This document shows positions 43,341 through 51,836 of a stretch of 64,000 bases of DNA, in pieces. The stretch covers positions 20,439-84,438 of the forward strand of contig JANXUC010000056.1 of assembly GCA_025352065.1 (NCBI GenBank). The letters are read 5' to 3'. The translations under genes and the position numbers were made by a program. Position 1 is the stretch's first letter; each line of letters starts with the position of its first letter. The notes under the pieces are model-generated. The model saw nothing but the letters and a program-made list of their open reading frames with translations. It did no database searches and was not told the DNA's origin. This stretch comes from Acidobacteriaceae bacterium (GTDB lineage: Bacteria; Acidobacteriota; Terriglobia; Terriglobales; Acidobacteriaceae).

Positions 43341-43787
43341 TCACGACTTTAACTTTGGCGGCGCAGCCGGCTCCATCGACAAAAGAATCGCCGCCACAAT
43401 CGCCAGCACAATCCCAACTCCCTGCCCCGCCGTAAGATGCTCGTGCAGCACCGTGACCGCGAATGCCACGGTCAGCAGGGGATACAGCGAGATCAAGGCA
43501 GTCACGATCGCAGCCTTTCCACCGGATTCCATCGCCACGAAACACGTCAGCGCTCCCAGCCCGTTCAGAGTTCCGCCGCCAACTGCCAACCAGAAAATCA
43601 ACGGGCGCACATGCCAGTGCATCGGCGCGATCACCATTAAGACCGCGGAAATCGCAATCATCGAATACGCAAACCAGATAAACGAAAGCTGGCTCGATAT
43701 GCCGTTGGTGGCAAGCTTTTGCGTGATGCCGGTAATCCCCCAGAACACCAACGCGATTACTGCGAACAAAATCCAGGCTGGAATCAT
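43341..43787 (-). CDS. EamA half-transporter (second of an intact pair)
   Basis: A 148-residue, five-helix membrane protein: WILFAVIALVFWGITGIT, FIWFAYSMIAISAVLMVI, LIFWLAVGGGTLNGLGALTC, then VTALISLYPLLTVAFAV and a final helix near VGIVLAIVAAILL. It keeps the LYPLLTV motif of DMT-superfamily proteins. As a half-length EamA protein it probably forms a heterodimer with the product of the adjacent gene; pairs of this kind export or import small metabolites. The gene starts one base after the stop of its partner at 43789. Confidence 0.85.
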   Translation of the reverse strand: MIPAWILFAVIALVFWGITGITQKLATNGISSQLSFIWFAYSMIAISAVLMVIAPMHWHVRPLIFWLAVGGGTLNGLGALTCFVAMESGGKAAIVTALISLYPLLTVAFAVTVLHEHLTAGQGVGIVLAIVAAILLSMEPAAPPKLKS

Positions 43788-43788
43788 T

Positions 43789-44262
43789 TCACACCATGCT
43801 CAATAAGTAGATTGCGACCAAGGCCACAACTAGGCCGATCTTCTGCACCGTACCCAGGCGTTCGTGCAAGAACGCCACCGCAAGAACCACCGTGACCAAC
43901 GGATACAAAGCGGTCGCCGGAACCACAACTGACGCTTTTCCGCCCATGCCGAGCGCGTGAAAAAATGCCATGTTGCCGGTGCCACCCAGGATGCCGGTCA
44001 AAAAAGCCCAAGCGATTCCGGAACGCCGCTTTGGACCTCCCGGCGCACGCTGCGATCGCCATGCGAAAATAATTAGCGGAAGAAGTCCAACCGTAAAAAA
44101 TACTTGGTTGGTATTGGCATCCACGCCGTCGGACGCAACTTTTGAGACGGCTCCCCAAGCTCCCCAACACACGATTGTGAAAAGTGAGTAAGCTAGCCAG
44201 CGAGGGATCCCCGCCAAGGTTGGCAAGGGCGGACGTTCGGATTCGATTGCGGTAGCAGTCAT
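43789..44262 (-). CDS. EamA half-transporter (first of an intact pair)
   Basis: A 157-residue five-helix membrane protein (start ATG 44262, MTATAIESERPP). Helices include LAYSLFTIVCWGAWGAVSK, QVFFTVGLLPLIIFAW, GIAWAFLTGILGGTGNMAFF, and ATALYPLVTVVLAVAFL, and a final helix IGLVVALVAIYLLSM. It resembles the interrupted copy at 25539-25952. It lies 51 bases downstream of the zinc dehydrogenase, so all three may be on one transcript. Confidence 0.85.
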   Translation of the reverse strand: MTATAIESERPPLPTLAGIPRWLAYSLFTIVCWGAWGAVSKVASDGVDANTNQVFFTVGLLPLIIFAWRSQRAPGGPKRRSGIAWAFLTGILGGTGNMAFFHALGMGGKASVVVPATALYPLVTVVLAVAFLHERLGTVQKIGLVVALVAIYLLSMV

Positions 44263-44313
44263 GAAAACTCCAAGCGCAGATGAGTATAGCTGTTCGGCAC
44301 GGAGCGAACACAA

Positions 44314-45312
44314 CTAGCGTGCAGAGCCGACCTCCAAAAGCATCTTCAACACCGAGCCGGGCCGGTGGCTCATGCGTTCCAGCGCATCCTGGCCTTGTTC
44401 CAAAGACAGCTTCTGAGTCCAGTTCGAAATATCAATCTGGCCAGCAATCAGCAAGTCTAGCGCTCGCCGGAAATCCACCGGCGTATAAGCGAACGACATC
44501 ACTACGCGATGTTCTTTGCGAATACTCGCAACAAAATTAACTTCACTTTTCTGCGTACCCATGCCAAGCAGCGCCACCACTCCACCGGGACGACAGAGAT
44601 CCAATGCCATCTGCCTTGCCGGAGCGCTTCCGCTGGCATCAATCACAACGTCGAAACCGCGCCCCGCCAAGCGTTGCGCTTCAACGACACCATCCGGTGT
44701 TCCAGTATTCACAGCCGCTGTGGCACCAAGATTTCGAACCGTCGCCAGGCGTTCATCGTTCACATCGGCCACAAGAACGTCGCGCGCTCCGCTGAGTCTT
44801 CCCACCAACAGAGCGAGCGCACCCATCGTACCGGCACCGACAATCGCCAACCGAAACATCGTTGGCGGCCCAACAATCCGAAAAAGATGCACAAGGTTCG
44901 CCAGCGGCTCCGCCATCACCGCTTGCGAAGAAGCCAGCGTCTCGGGAATCTCATGAACCTGCGACGCGGGTAGCGCGACGAACTCCGCAAACGATCCCTG
45001 GGTTTGCCCCAGCCCCAGCAGTTTCCACGACACGCAAAGATTCTGTGTACCCGAAAGGCACGGATCACACACACCGCAACTAATTAACGGATTCGCCACC
45101 ACGCGTCGTCCATCGGGCAACCATCCCACCAGTTCGTGTCCCAGAACAAGCGGCGGCTTACGCAAAGCGCTGTGGCCCAAAAAACCGGAAATGTCCGATC
45201 CGCAAACTCCAGCCATCTGCACTGCGACTTCCACTTCGCCAGAAAGGACCTGCGGGCGGGGCTGATCCTGCATCTCAACTTTTTCAGGAGCGGTATAAAC
45301 TAGGGCACGCAT
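44314..45312 (-). CDS. Zinc-dependent sugar/polyol dehydrogenase (MDR family)
   Basis: A 332-residue enzyme. Zinc ligands: Cys in GVCGSDI (about 39), His and Glu in VLGHELVGW (about 59). Structural zinc: SCGVCDPCLSGTQNLC. Coenzyme motif: VGAGTMGALALLVGRLSGA, then VADVNDERL (NAD preferred). It resembles threonine, sorbitol and galactitol-1-phosphate dehydrogenases. With the epimerase, SDR and dehydratase genes around it, a sugar or polyol is the likely substrate. Start ATG 45312 (MRALVYTAP) is the usual MDR start; the reading upstream is not protein-like. It is divergent from the FAH-family gene. Confidence 0.88.
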   Translation of the reverse strand: MRALVYTAPEKVEMQDQPRPQVLSGEVEVAVQMAGVCGSDISGFLGHSALRKPPLVLGHELVGWLPDGRRVVANPLISCGVCDPCLSGTQNLCVSWKLLGLGQTQGSFAEFVALPASQVHEIPETLASSQAVMAEPLANLVHLFRIVGPPTMFRLAIVGAGTMGALALLVGRLSGARDVLVADVNDERLATVRNLGATAAVNTGTPDGVVEAQRLAGRGFDVVIDASGSAPARQMALDLCRPGGVVALLGMGTQKSEVNFVASIRKEHRVVMSFAYTPVDFRRALDLLIAGQIDISNWTQKLSLEQGQDALERMSHRPGSVLKMLLEVGSAR

Positions 45313-45436
45313 GGCGTCTGAGTATACCTGCAGCCATCCTGCTTGGATGATCGAATAAATGATCTTTTCGGTTAATTTGCGCCGCCTGATGAACATTCTG
45401 TCGATAATGTACCCTCAGTTCCGAGCGTGAATCTAG

Positions 45437-46297
45437 ATGAAGCTTCTTCGCTATGGCGCACCAGCACAGGAAAAACCAGGCACTTTGGATACCCAGGGAC
45501 AAATCCGCGACCTCTCCAGAATCGTTCCCGACATAACAGGAGAAACAATTTCCCCCGAATCCATCGCTCGCCTAAGAGCCGTCGACCCCGCCACTTTGCC
45601 GCTGGTGCAAGGCAATCAAGGCTTGGCCCCTGCGTTGCAAAGGTCGGCAAATTCATCTGCATTGGCTTGAACTATTCAGATCACGCAGCGGAATCCGGCA
45701 TGAAAGTTCCCGTCGAGCCCGTAATCTTTATGAAGGCCACGTCCTCAATCTGCGGCCCTGACGACGTCGTCGTAATTCCGCGCGGCGCCACCAAGGCCGA
45801 TTGGGAAGCGAGTTCGGCGTAGTCATCGGCAAAGCCGCAAAGTATGTCGAAGAAGCCGATGCCATGTCGCATGTTGCCGCCTACTGCGTAATCAACGATC
45901 TTTCCGAGCGTGCTTTCCAACTTGAGGGCACAGGGCAGTGGGTGAAAGGCAAAAGCGCCGACACCTTCGGTCCCATCGGTCCGTGGTTGGTCACAGCGGA
46001 GGAAGTCCCAAATCCGCAAAGTTTAAAAATGTGGCTGGAGGTCGACGGGCATCGCTTCCAGAACGGCTCCACGCACACCATGGTTTTTGGCGTGCGCTTT
46101 CTCATCAGCTATCTCACCCGCTTTATGAGCCTCCAGCCCGGCGACGTCATCACCACCGGACCCCTCCCGGAGTCGGTATGGGCCAGAAGCCCCCGCGCTA
46201 TCTGAAATCTGGCAATCGTACGCGTTTAGGAATTGACGGTTTGGGTGAGCAAAACCAGAACGTCGTCGCAGAAACCGCCCAGTCTTGGCCCGTGTAG
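45437..46297 (+). pseudogene. FAH-family (fumarylacetoacetate hydrolase-like) gene with three one-base losses
   Basis: The N-terminus (MKLLRYGAPAQEKPG) is in frame 2 to about 45615. The next part (LGPCVAKVGKFICIGLNYSD, HAAESGMKVP, EPVIFMK) is in frame 1 to about 45808. Then FGVVIGKAAKYV, AYCVINDLSERAFQ and GPWLVTAEEVPN are in frame 3 to about 46159. The last part (PPGVGMGQKPPRYLKSG) is in frame 2. All three steps are single-base losses, and the protein across them is well kept. FAH-family enzymes cleave C-C bonds in diketo acids; members near sugar dehydratases hydrolyse 2,4-diketo-3-deoxy sugar acids. Net loss is three bases. Stop codon TAG is supplied by a dispersed repeat. Confidence 0.85.
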
Positions 46298-46316
46298 GGC
46301 GAGCATCCTGCTCGCC
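46292..46316 (+). repeat. GGCGAGCAGG-family repeat at the end of the FAH gene
   Basis: GTGTAGGGCGAGCATCCTGCTCGCC, an inverted repeat (GGCGAGCA/TGCTCGCC) whose TAG ends the FAH frame. Other copies are at 58047, 61932 and 63855. Confidence 0.85.
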
Positions 46317-46386
46317 GCCCTTGGCAACTTGGAATCGCCCCGGGACGAAAGACCAACGAAGTTGTTTACCTTTTCTGAACAATCCT

Positions 46387-47634
46387 TCAATACAGCAACA
46401 TCCCCGCAATCGACGCCGACATCAAGTTCGCCATCGTTCCCGCCAGCATCGCCCTGATTCCCAACTTCGCCATCTCAGCTTTGCGATTCGGCGCCAACGC
46501 CCCGATCCCGCCGATCTGAATCCCTATGCAGCTCAAATTCGCAAATCCGCACAGCGCGAAAGTAGCGATGGTAAACGATCGCTGATCGAGAACACCTTTC
46601 AGCCCACCCAGCTTGGAAAACGCTACTAATTCATTGAGCACCATGCGCGTGCCGAGCAAGTCCCCTATGCGCATGCAGTCTTTCCACGGAATTCCAATCA
46701 GCCAAGCAATCGGTGCGAACACCGCGCCAGCAATGCTCTCCAGGCTGGACGGAAACCATGCGAACCCAAAGTGCGCCAGCCCGTTGTGCAATCCCAGCAT
46801 GATTCCATCGGCCAGCGCAATCAGCGCCAAAAACGAAATCAGCATGGCAGCAATATTGATTGCTAGATTCAGGCCGTCCGTCGTACCGCGAGCTATCGCT
46901 CCCAGCAGGTTTTGATTCTTCCTCTCGGCTTCGTCCTCTTCATTCATCACCACACGGCCAGCCGTTCTTGGCTGTTCCGTTTCAGGTACTAACATCTTGG
47001 AGACCAGAATTGTCCCTGGAGCCGTCATGATCACCGCGCTCAACAAATGCTTGGGCTCCGCGCCCAGCGCGATATACGCCGCCATCATGCCACCAGAAAC
47101 ATGCGCCATCCCGCTGGTCATAATTGTCATCAGCTCCGAGCGCGTAACATCGGGCAGGAAGGGACGAATGGTCAGCGGCGCTTCCGTTTGCCCCATGAAA
47201 ATACTGGCAGCCACATTCATGGATTCTGCGCCGCTCGCGCCCATCACTCTGGTCATCACCTGGGCTAACAGCTTGATGACGATTTGCATCACGCCGAAGT
47301 AATACAGCACGGCAAAAAACGCGGCGATAAAGATAACCGTGGGCAGCACCGTAAAAGCAAAATGGAAACCCACCGGCGAACCTTGCTTGCCAAGGTCTCC
47401 AAAAACAAAGGACGAACCTTCGTAGGAATAGCTCAGCAGTTTGTTGACGCCATTCCCAGCCCATTGAAACATAGTGCGCCCGAACTCCACCCGAAGCACA
47501 AAAATGGCAAAAGCGATTTGCAGCCCCAGCCCCCAAAGGACGGTCTTCACTCGGATCGCCCGTCGATTGGTGGAAAATGCGTAGGCCAGCCCCAACATTG
47601 CCAGCAGGCCCAACACGCCGGTAAATCGCCCCAT
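46387..47634 (-). CDS. CNT-family nucleoside transporter (NupC-like)
   Basis: A 415-residue membrane protein of the concentrative nucleoside transporter family. Helices at the N-terminus, TVIFIAAFFAVLYYFGVMQ, GQTEAPLTIRPFLPD (the first substrate/ion motif with Gln-Thr-Glu), SGMAHVSGGMMAAYIALG, then TMANLMSASIAGML at the C-terminus. CNT proteins import nucleosides with H+ or Na+. It is the last gene of the salvage operon, 30 bases downstream of deoA, so uptake of uridine, cytidine or deoxynucleosides is inferred. Confidence 0.92.
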   Translation of the reverse strand: MGRFTGVLGLLAMLGLAYAFSTNRRAIRVKTVLWGLGLQIAFAIFVLRVEFGRTMFQWAGNGVNKLLSYSYEGSSFVFGDLGKQGSPVGFHFAFTVLPTVIFIAAFFAVLYYFGVMQIVIKLLAQVMTRVMGASGAESMNVAASIFMGQTEAPLTIRPFLPDVTRSELMTIMTSGMAHVSGGMMAAYIALGAEPKHLLSAVIMTAPGTILVSKMLVPETEQPRTAGRVVMNEEDEAERKNQNLLGAIARGTTDGLNLAINIAAMLISFLALIALADGIMLGLHNGLAHFGFAWFPSSLESIAGAVFAPIAWLIGIPWKDCMRIGDLLGTRMVLNELVAFSKLGGLKGVLDQRSFTIATFALCGFANLSCIGIQIGGIGALAPNRKAEMAKLGIRAMLAGTMANLMSASIAGMLLY

Positions 47635-47664
47635 AGATGAGTTCCCTTCTGGTTACAGCGAATT

Positions 47665-49014
47665 TTACTTTCGACCCTGAATCACGCGATGCACGAGCGG
47701 TTTCTTCTGCGTTGGAGGAGCGCTTTCGATCTGGTAACTGTCGAGCAACAACCGGGTAGCGGCTGCCGCTTTCGTTTCTGAATTGAAATGAACCGTGCAG
47801 AGCGGCGTTCCCACTTCCACGCGGTCGCCAACCTTGCAATGCAGCACAATTCCCACCGCCGGATCGACGGAGTCTTCCTTCTTCTCGCGCCCACCGCCTA
47901 AAACCACGCATGCCGTGCCCACCGCTTCGCACTTCATTGCGTTCACATAACCTGCCTTCGGACTAGCCACAACCTGCGTATGTTTCGCCTTCGGCAGCCG
48001 GGCAGGATCGTCAATCGCACCGACGTCCCCTCCCTGCAGCGCGACCATCTGTCGAAAACGTTGCAGCACTTTTCCGGAATCAATCAACTTCGCGGCATAC
48101 AGCTTGCCTTGCTCCACGTTGGCAGCAACTCCGCCGAGATACAACATCCAGGCCGCCAGCTCCAGGCACAACTCACGAAGATCTTCAGGACCCTCCCCGC
48201 GCATCACCTCAATGCACTCTTCCACTTCCAGAGCGTTGCCAACTTTCAGCCCGAGCGGCTGATCCATGTTCGTGATCAAAGCCACCATAAACTTGCCCAT
48301 GCGCTCGCCCGTCTCCACCATCAACTCGGCCAGAAATACAGCATCTTCCTCTTCTTTCATGAATGCGCCCGAGCCGGTCTTCACATCAAGAACCAACGCG
48401 TCCACGCCTTCCGCAAGTTTCTTGCTCATGATGGAAGCGCAAATCAGATACGGGCTTTCCACCGTACCCGTGACATCGCGCAGCGCATACAGCTTGCGAT
48501 CAGCTGGGGCAATCTCCGTACTTTGGCCGATCATGCAGCAACCGCACTCCGCCAGCACGCTACGAAATTTTGGAACAGCAAGATTTACGTTGAATCCGGG
48601 AATGGCTTCGAGTTTGTCCAGCGTGCCGCCAGTGTGACCCAAGCCGCGGCCACTGATCATGGGCACAGCTAGCCCAGCCGCAGCCGCCAACGGCGCGAGC
48701 ACAAGAGATGTCTTGTCGCCCACCCCGCCGGTCGAGTGCTTGTCGACCTTCTTTGCGGCAAGCTCAGACAAATCCAGCACATCTCCCGAGCGCAGCATAG
48801 CGTCGGTCAAAACCGAAGTTTCAGCGCGTGTAAGACCACGCAGAATCACCGCCATCAGCCAGGCGGAAACTTGGTAATCGGGAACTTCGCCCTTGGTGTA
48901 GGCGCGGACGAGATATTCAATTTCTGGACGTGACAGCTCCAGCCCATCGCGCTTCTTGCGGATGACGTCGATCATCCGAATGCTGGTGCTCTCGCTGGTT
49001 TGCGGCTCGCTCAC
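47665..49014 (-). CDS. deoA: Thymidine/pyrimidine-nucleoside phosphorylase
   Basis: A 449-residue enzyme splitting thymidine or uridine with phosphate into base and (deoxy)ribose-1-phosphate. Family motifs: IRKKRDGLELSRPEI at the start, the phosphate-binding HSTGGVGDKTSLVLAP loop (about 91), and the DVKTGSGAFM loop with Lys and Ser. A C-terminal beta-barrel domain has GTACVVLGGGREKKED. The length matches PyNP and DeoA, which cannot be told apart by eye; gene symbol deoA is used for the family. The start overlaps the cdd stop (49011-49014, ATGA). Confidence 0.93.
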   Translation of the reverse strand: MSEPQTSESTSIRMIDVIRKKRDGLELSRPEIEYLVRAYTKGEVPDYQVSAWLMAVILRGLTRAETSVLTDAMLRSGDVLDLSELAAKKVDKHSTGGVGDKTSLVLAPLAAAAGLAVPMISGRGLGHTGGTLDKLEAIPGFNVNLAVPKFRSVLAECGCCMIGQSTEIAPADRKLYALRDVTGTVESPYLICASIMSKKLAEGVDALVLDVKTGSGAFMKEEEDAVFLAELMVETGERMGKFMVALITNMDQPLGLKVGNALEVEECIEVMRGEGPEDLRELCLELAAWMLYLGGVAANVEQGKLYAAKLIDSGKVLQRFRQMVALQGGDVGAIDDPARLPKAKHTQVVASPKAGYVNAMKCEAVGTACVVLGGGREKKEDSVDPAVGIVLHCKVGDRVEVGTPLCTVHFNSETKAAAATRLLLDSYQIESAPPTQKKPLVHRVIQGRK

Positions 49015-49445
49015 TGGAGACGGAATCCTTCCGGCAGCAGTTCCGTTATGTGACTCTTTTTCCAGGCCTTTTTACCTTGAAACAAAATCTTAGCCTCCGG
49101 ACCGAATTCATAAATCACTTGCCGGCAGGCACCGCACGGCGAACACGGGGCCCCATGGTTATTGACCACCGCAATCGCACGAATCTCAACCTTGGGCCCA
49201 AGTTGTGCAACGGCAGTAAAGATGGCGGTCCGCTCGGCGCAGTTCGACAACCCATACGAAGCGTTCTCCACATTACAACCCGCGAAGATCTCGCCCTTAG
49301 TCGTCAAGAATGCCGCACCCACGTGAAAGTTCGAATACGGCGCGTGCGCGTTCTTCATCACCTTCCGCGCAGCCTTCAGAAGACGATTGTCTTCACTGGT
49401 GAACGAATATTCTGGTGTAGGTTTTGCACCTGATTTTGTGGTCAA
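49011..49445 (-). CDS. cdd: Cytidine deaminase
   Basis: A 144-residue homotetrameric-type cytidine deaminase. Zinc ligands and proton donor are seen in GCNVENASYGLSNCAERTAIF (Cys of NCAE, with Glu as the donor), and the other two Cys in CSPCGACRQVIYEF. It converts cytidine or deoxycytidine to uridine or deoxyuridine, feeding the phosphorylase. The start is TTG 49445 with GGGGAG close upstream; no ATG or GTG fits better. The first 12 residues are nonconserved. It is 30 bases downstream of pyrR. Confidence 0.94.
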   Translation of the reverse strand: MTTKSGAKPTPEYSFTSEDNRLLKAARKVMKNAHAPYSNFHVGAAFLTTKGEIFAGCNVENASYGLSNCAERTAIFTAVAQLGPKVEIRAIAVVNNHGAPCSPCGACRQVIYEFGPEAKILFQGKKAWKKSHITELLPEGFRLQ

Positions 49446-49475
49446 CTTCTCCCCATTCTTCGCTGGAAAACTGAG

Positions 49476-50042
49476 TTACCGCTCCATCAGGACTACTTTC
49501 TCCAAACCATCAATCTCTGTCAGCTTCACTTCAATTACTTCGCTAGCGGTTGTCTGGACTTTGCGGCCGATAAACGCCGCCTCAATGGGTAGTTCACGAT
49601 GGCCGCGATCAATCAGAACACAAAGCTGCACGCGACGAGGCCGCCCCAGCGAAAACAGCGCATCCAACGCAGCGCGAATTGTCCGGCCCGTATATAACAC
49701 GTCATCCACCAGCACAATATTCATGTCCTGAATAGGAAAACCAATTTCCAACTCCTTCACAACAGGCCGCGGGCCCACCGTGGAAAGATCGTCGCGATAG
49801 AAAGTAATGTCCAGCGTCCCCACGGGAACTTCAGCCTTCTCGATCCCCGCGATGATCTTGCTCATGCGCTCGGCGATGGGCACGCCGCGCCGCCGGATCC
49901 CGATCAGGCCGAGGCGCTCAATGCCGTTCTCCTCCACCACCTGGTAAGCCAGACGAACCAGCGTGCGCTCCACATCCTGCGCCGACAGTATCTCAGCCTT
50001 CTCGCGAAGACCAAATTCATGCACCGTTTTTTGAGTATTCAT
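49476..50042 (-). CDS. pyrR: PyrR: pyr regulator / uracil phosphoribosyltransferase
   Basis: A 188-residue PRTase-fold protein: ILSAQDVERTLVRLAYQVVE at the start, GIRRRGVPIAERMS, and the PRPP loop VLVDDVLYTGRTIRAALDAL, all typical of PyrR. In Firmicutes PyrR binds UMP and an attenuator loop in pyr mRNA; it also has weak uracil phosphoribosyltransferase activity. Here it heads a salvage operon instead of a biosynthetic one. No PyrR-binding loop is recognised in the 42 bases before it, so the enzyme role may be the main one here. Confidence 0.93.
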   Translation of the reverse strand: MNTQKTVHEFGLREKAEILSAQDVERTLVRLAYQVVEENGIERLGLIGIRRRGVPIAERMSKIIAGIEKAEVPVGTLDITFYRDDLSTVGPRPVVKELEIGFPIQDMNIVLVDDVLYTGRTIRAALDALFSLGRPRRVQLCVLIDRGHRELPIEAAFIGRKVQTTASEVIEVKLTEIDGLEKVVLMER

Positions 50043-50084
50043 AACGCTATGGATGATACGCGCTCGGCAGGCAAAGTAGTCAAG

Positions 50085-50624
50085 CTACCCCGAAGTCTGC
50101 AACCGGAAATGAATCGTCAGTAATGCGTCCATAGCGTGCTTGCCCCAATGAGAGTAGAACAGAACTCGCCATCCCCAAATGGAGTCCTCGGGCTGGTGTC
50201 GAGGTGCCTGGCTAAGGTCAAGGCCTTTCTTAAGATCGCGGTAAATATCAGCAATATCGTCGGCCAGTGTTCCATAGATTGCTTCGGTATCCTGGGTCGG
50301 ATCGAATACTTGATGATAGGCGTCCCAATCTCCTAGTTTCTCCTTTAAATATCTGTAAAGTCTCCCAGTCTCTTCCTGCTCCCTAGTTGAAACGTTTACA
50401 GAAATTACGGGCTTGCCATATCTATCAATCTGCTCTTCGTAGTCGCTGAGGTCCACGTCAGGCAAGGCGATGGCTTCGTCAATCAACTTGGGAAGAATTC
50501 GGTAAATCTTTGTTAACAGTTCAGTTCTGTCCAAGGTGGAGGCAGAATCCACGACAGCGCAGAACTGCCGTGCAACTAGGCCGAAGCGGTTGACGACTTC
50601 CACCTTGTCTTCCGAAATATTCAT
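50085..50624 (-). CDS. DUF5063 domain protein
   Basis: A 179-residue helical protein: FGLVARQFCAVVDSA, LLTKIYRILPKLIDEAIALP, and ESIW-like WGWRVLFYSHWGKHAMDALLT near the end. These fit DUF5063, a family of unknown function found with restriction/repair or stand-alone. No membrane segment. It lies between the salvage operon and the sugar-binding lipoprotein, all on the minus strand with gaps of about 40-50 bases, so it may be on the same transcript. Confidence 0.8.
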   Translation of the reverse strand: MNISEDKVEVVNRFGLVARQFCAVVDSASTLDRTELLTKIYRILPKLIDEAIALPDVDLSDYEEQIDRYGKPVISVNVSTREQEETGRLYRYLKEKLGDWDAYHQVFDPTQDTEAIYGTLADDIADIYRDLKKGLDLSQAPRHQPEDSIWGWRVLFYSHWGKHAMDALLTIHFRLQTSG

Positions 50625-50673
50625 CTATTCTCGCCAACCGCGCCACACTTCATTTTCCCTTCACACAGCCACC

Positions 50674-51666
50674 CTACTTGGCCTGCGAGAACGACGCCAC
50701 ATTACTCTTGTCCACCAGCACCGACCCAGTATCCACAAAGCTGGGAATCGGCGCAGCACTATCTTTCGTCCAGTCGGCGTCCAGCGCAGCGGGCTTGTGA
50801 TGATGCAAAGTATCCAGCATCTGCAGCCCTACGAAGGCCATCGTATAGGGCTTCTGAGAAATCGTCGCGACAATCCCGTCCTTCTGAATCCAATCCAGCG
50901 TTTTCGGATCGGTATCCATGGCCATCACAATCTTGCTGCCCTTCATGTGGGCGCGGTCCACCACTTCGGCCACTTCTTTCCCGGACTGCGCTTCCAGGCA
51001 CACGAACGCCTGCACGTCATCTTTTCCCTTGCCCAGCATGGCTTCCGTCTTGTCGAAAGCAATGCGCGGATCGCCCTGAATATCAATCTCCTGCGTGATC
51101 TTGACGCCCGTACTCGCCAACGCATCTTTGTAGCCGCGCAGCCTGTCCTGCAAATTCGGCTGGCTCGGCATCGTGAACACAACCACGTTGCCCTTACCTT
51201 TCAGTTCCTTGGCCAGCCGTTTTCCGCCAACCATCCCCACCTCATAGTTATTGGTGCCGATAAAAAACAGTCGCTTGCTGGCCGGCGCATCCGAGTCCAC
51301 CGTGATCACCGGAATCCCCGCCGCTATCGCGCTGTTGATGCTGTTCTGCAGCAGTCCGGGATCGGTCACTGCCAGCAGGATTCCACTCGGCTTCTGCTGG
51401 ATGGCTTCATCCAGTGCTTCTCGTTCCGCTTTCGGATCATAAGTATCCGGGCCGGACTCGGCCACCTTCACCTTCAGCTGTTCTCCAGCTTTCTCAAATC
51501 CTAACGTCGCACTTTGCCAATAGGGAACCTTCGTATTCGCCGCAATGAAAACGTAATGCTCGTCGGAATCGTGGGCCGACCCGCAACTGCTGAGAACTAC
51601 AAAGCACGACAGGGACAACAATGCGGAGAATAACCGGGAGAAACCGAAATTGCGCAAGCCAGACAT
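50674..51666 (-). CDS. Orphan periplasmic sugar-binding lipoprotein (RbsB-like)
   Basis: About 330 residues. A lipobox is visible: LLSLSCFVVLSSCGSA, cleaved before Cys. Then a periplasmic-binding-protein type I fold (HYVFIAANTKVPYWQSATLGF, AERLEALDEAIQQ-type repeats, PVITVDSDAPASKRLFFIGTNN, and MDTDPKTLDWIQ). This family binds ribose, galactose, autoinducer-2 or other sugars. No ABC ATPase or permease lies in the window near it, so its transporter partner is unknown. AAGGAG stands seven bases before the ATG. Confidence 0.88.
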   Translation of the reverse strand: MSGLRNFGFSRLFSALLSLSCFVVLSSCGSAHDSDEHYVFIAANTKVPYWQSATLGFEKAGEQLKVKVAESGPDTYDPKAEREALDEAIQQKPSGILLAVTDPGLLQNSINSAIAAGIPVITVDSDAPASKRLFFIGTNNYEVGMVGGKRLAKELKGKGNVVVFTMPSQPNLQDRLRGYKDALASTGVKITQEIDIQGDPRIAFDKTEAMLGKGKDDVQAFVCLEAQSGKEVAEVVDRAHMKGSKIVMAMDTDPKTLDWIQKDGIVATISQKPYTMAFVGLQMLDTLHHHKPAALDADWTKDSAAPIPSFVDTGSVLVDKSNVASFSQAK

Positions 51667-51789
51667 GGAAGACTCCTTCAACCGCACGCTGCTGAAAGCG
51701 TATCGGGTCCAAAGGGAACTCTGGGCGCACTAAATTGTAAACGAGATGTCAATCCGTGGAAAGGGTCGCTGCGATCAGCCGCTGGGAAA

Positions 51790-51816
51790 AAGGCTCGCGA
51801 GAACATCGCGAGCCTT
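51790..51816 (-). terminator. Rho-independent terminator
   Basis: On the minus strand AAGGCTCGCGA and TCGCGAGCCTT form an 11-base perfect stem with a five-base loop (TGTTC), followed by T. It lies 20 bases after the stop of the remnant at 51837 and is the end of that gene's transcript. Confidence 0.88.
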
Positions 51817-51836
51817 CAGCTTTCCAGAACAACAGC

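Noticed and set aside
46387..47932. Large open frames antisense to or shifted from the CNT gene
   Set aside because: They are shadow frames of a clearly conserved transporter.
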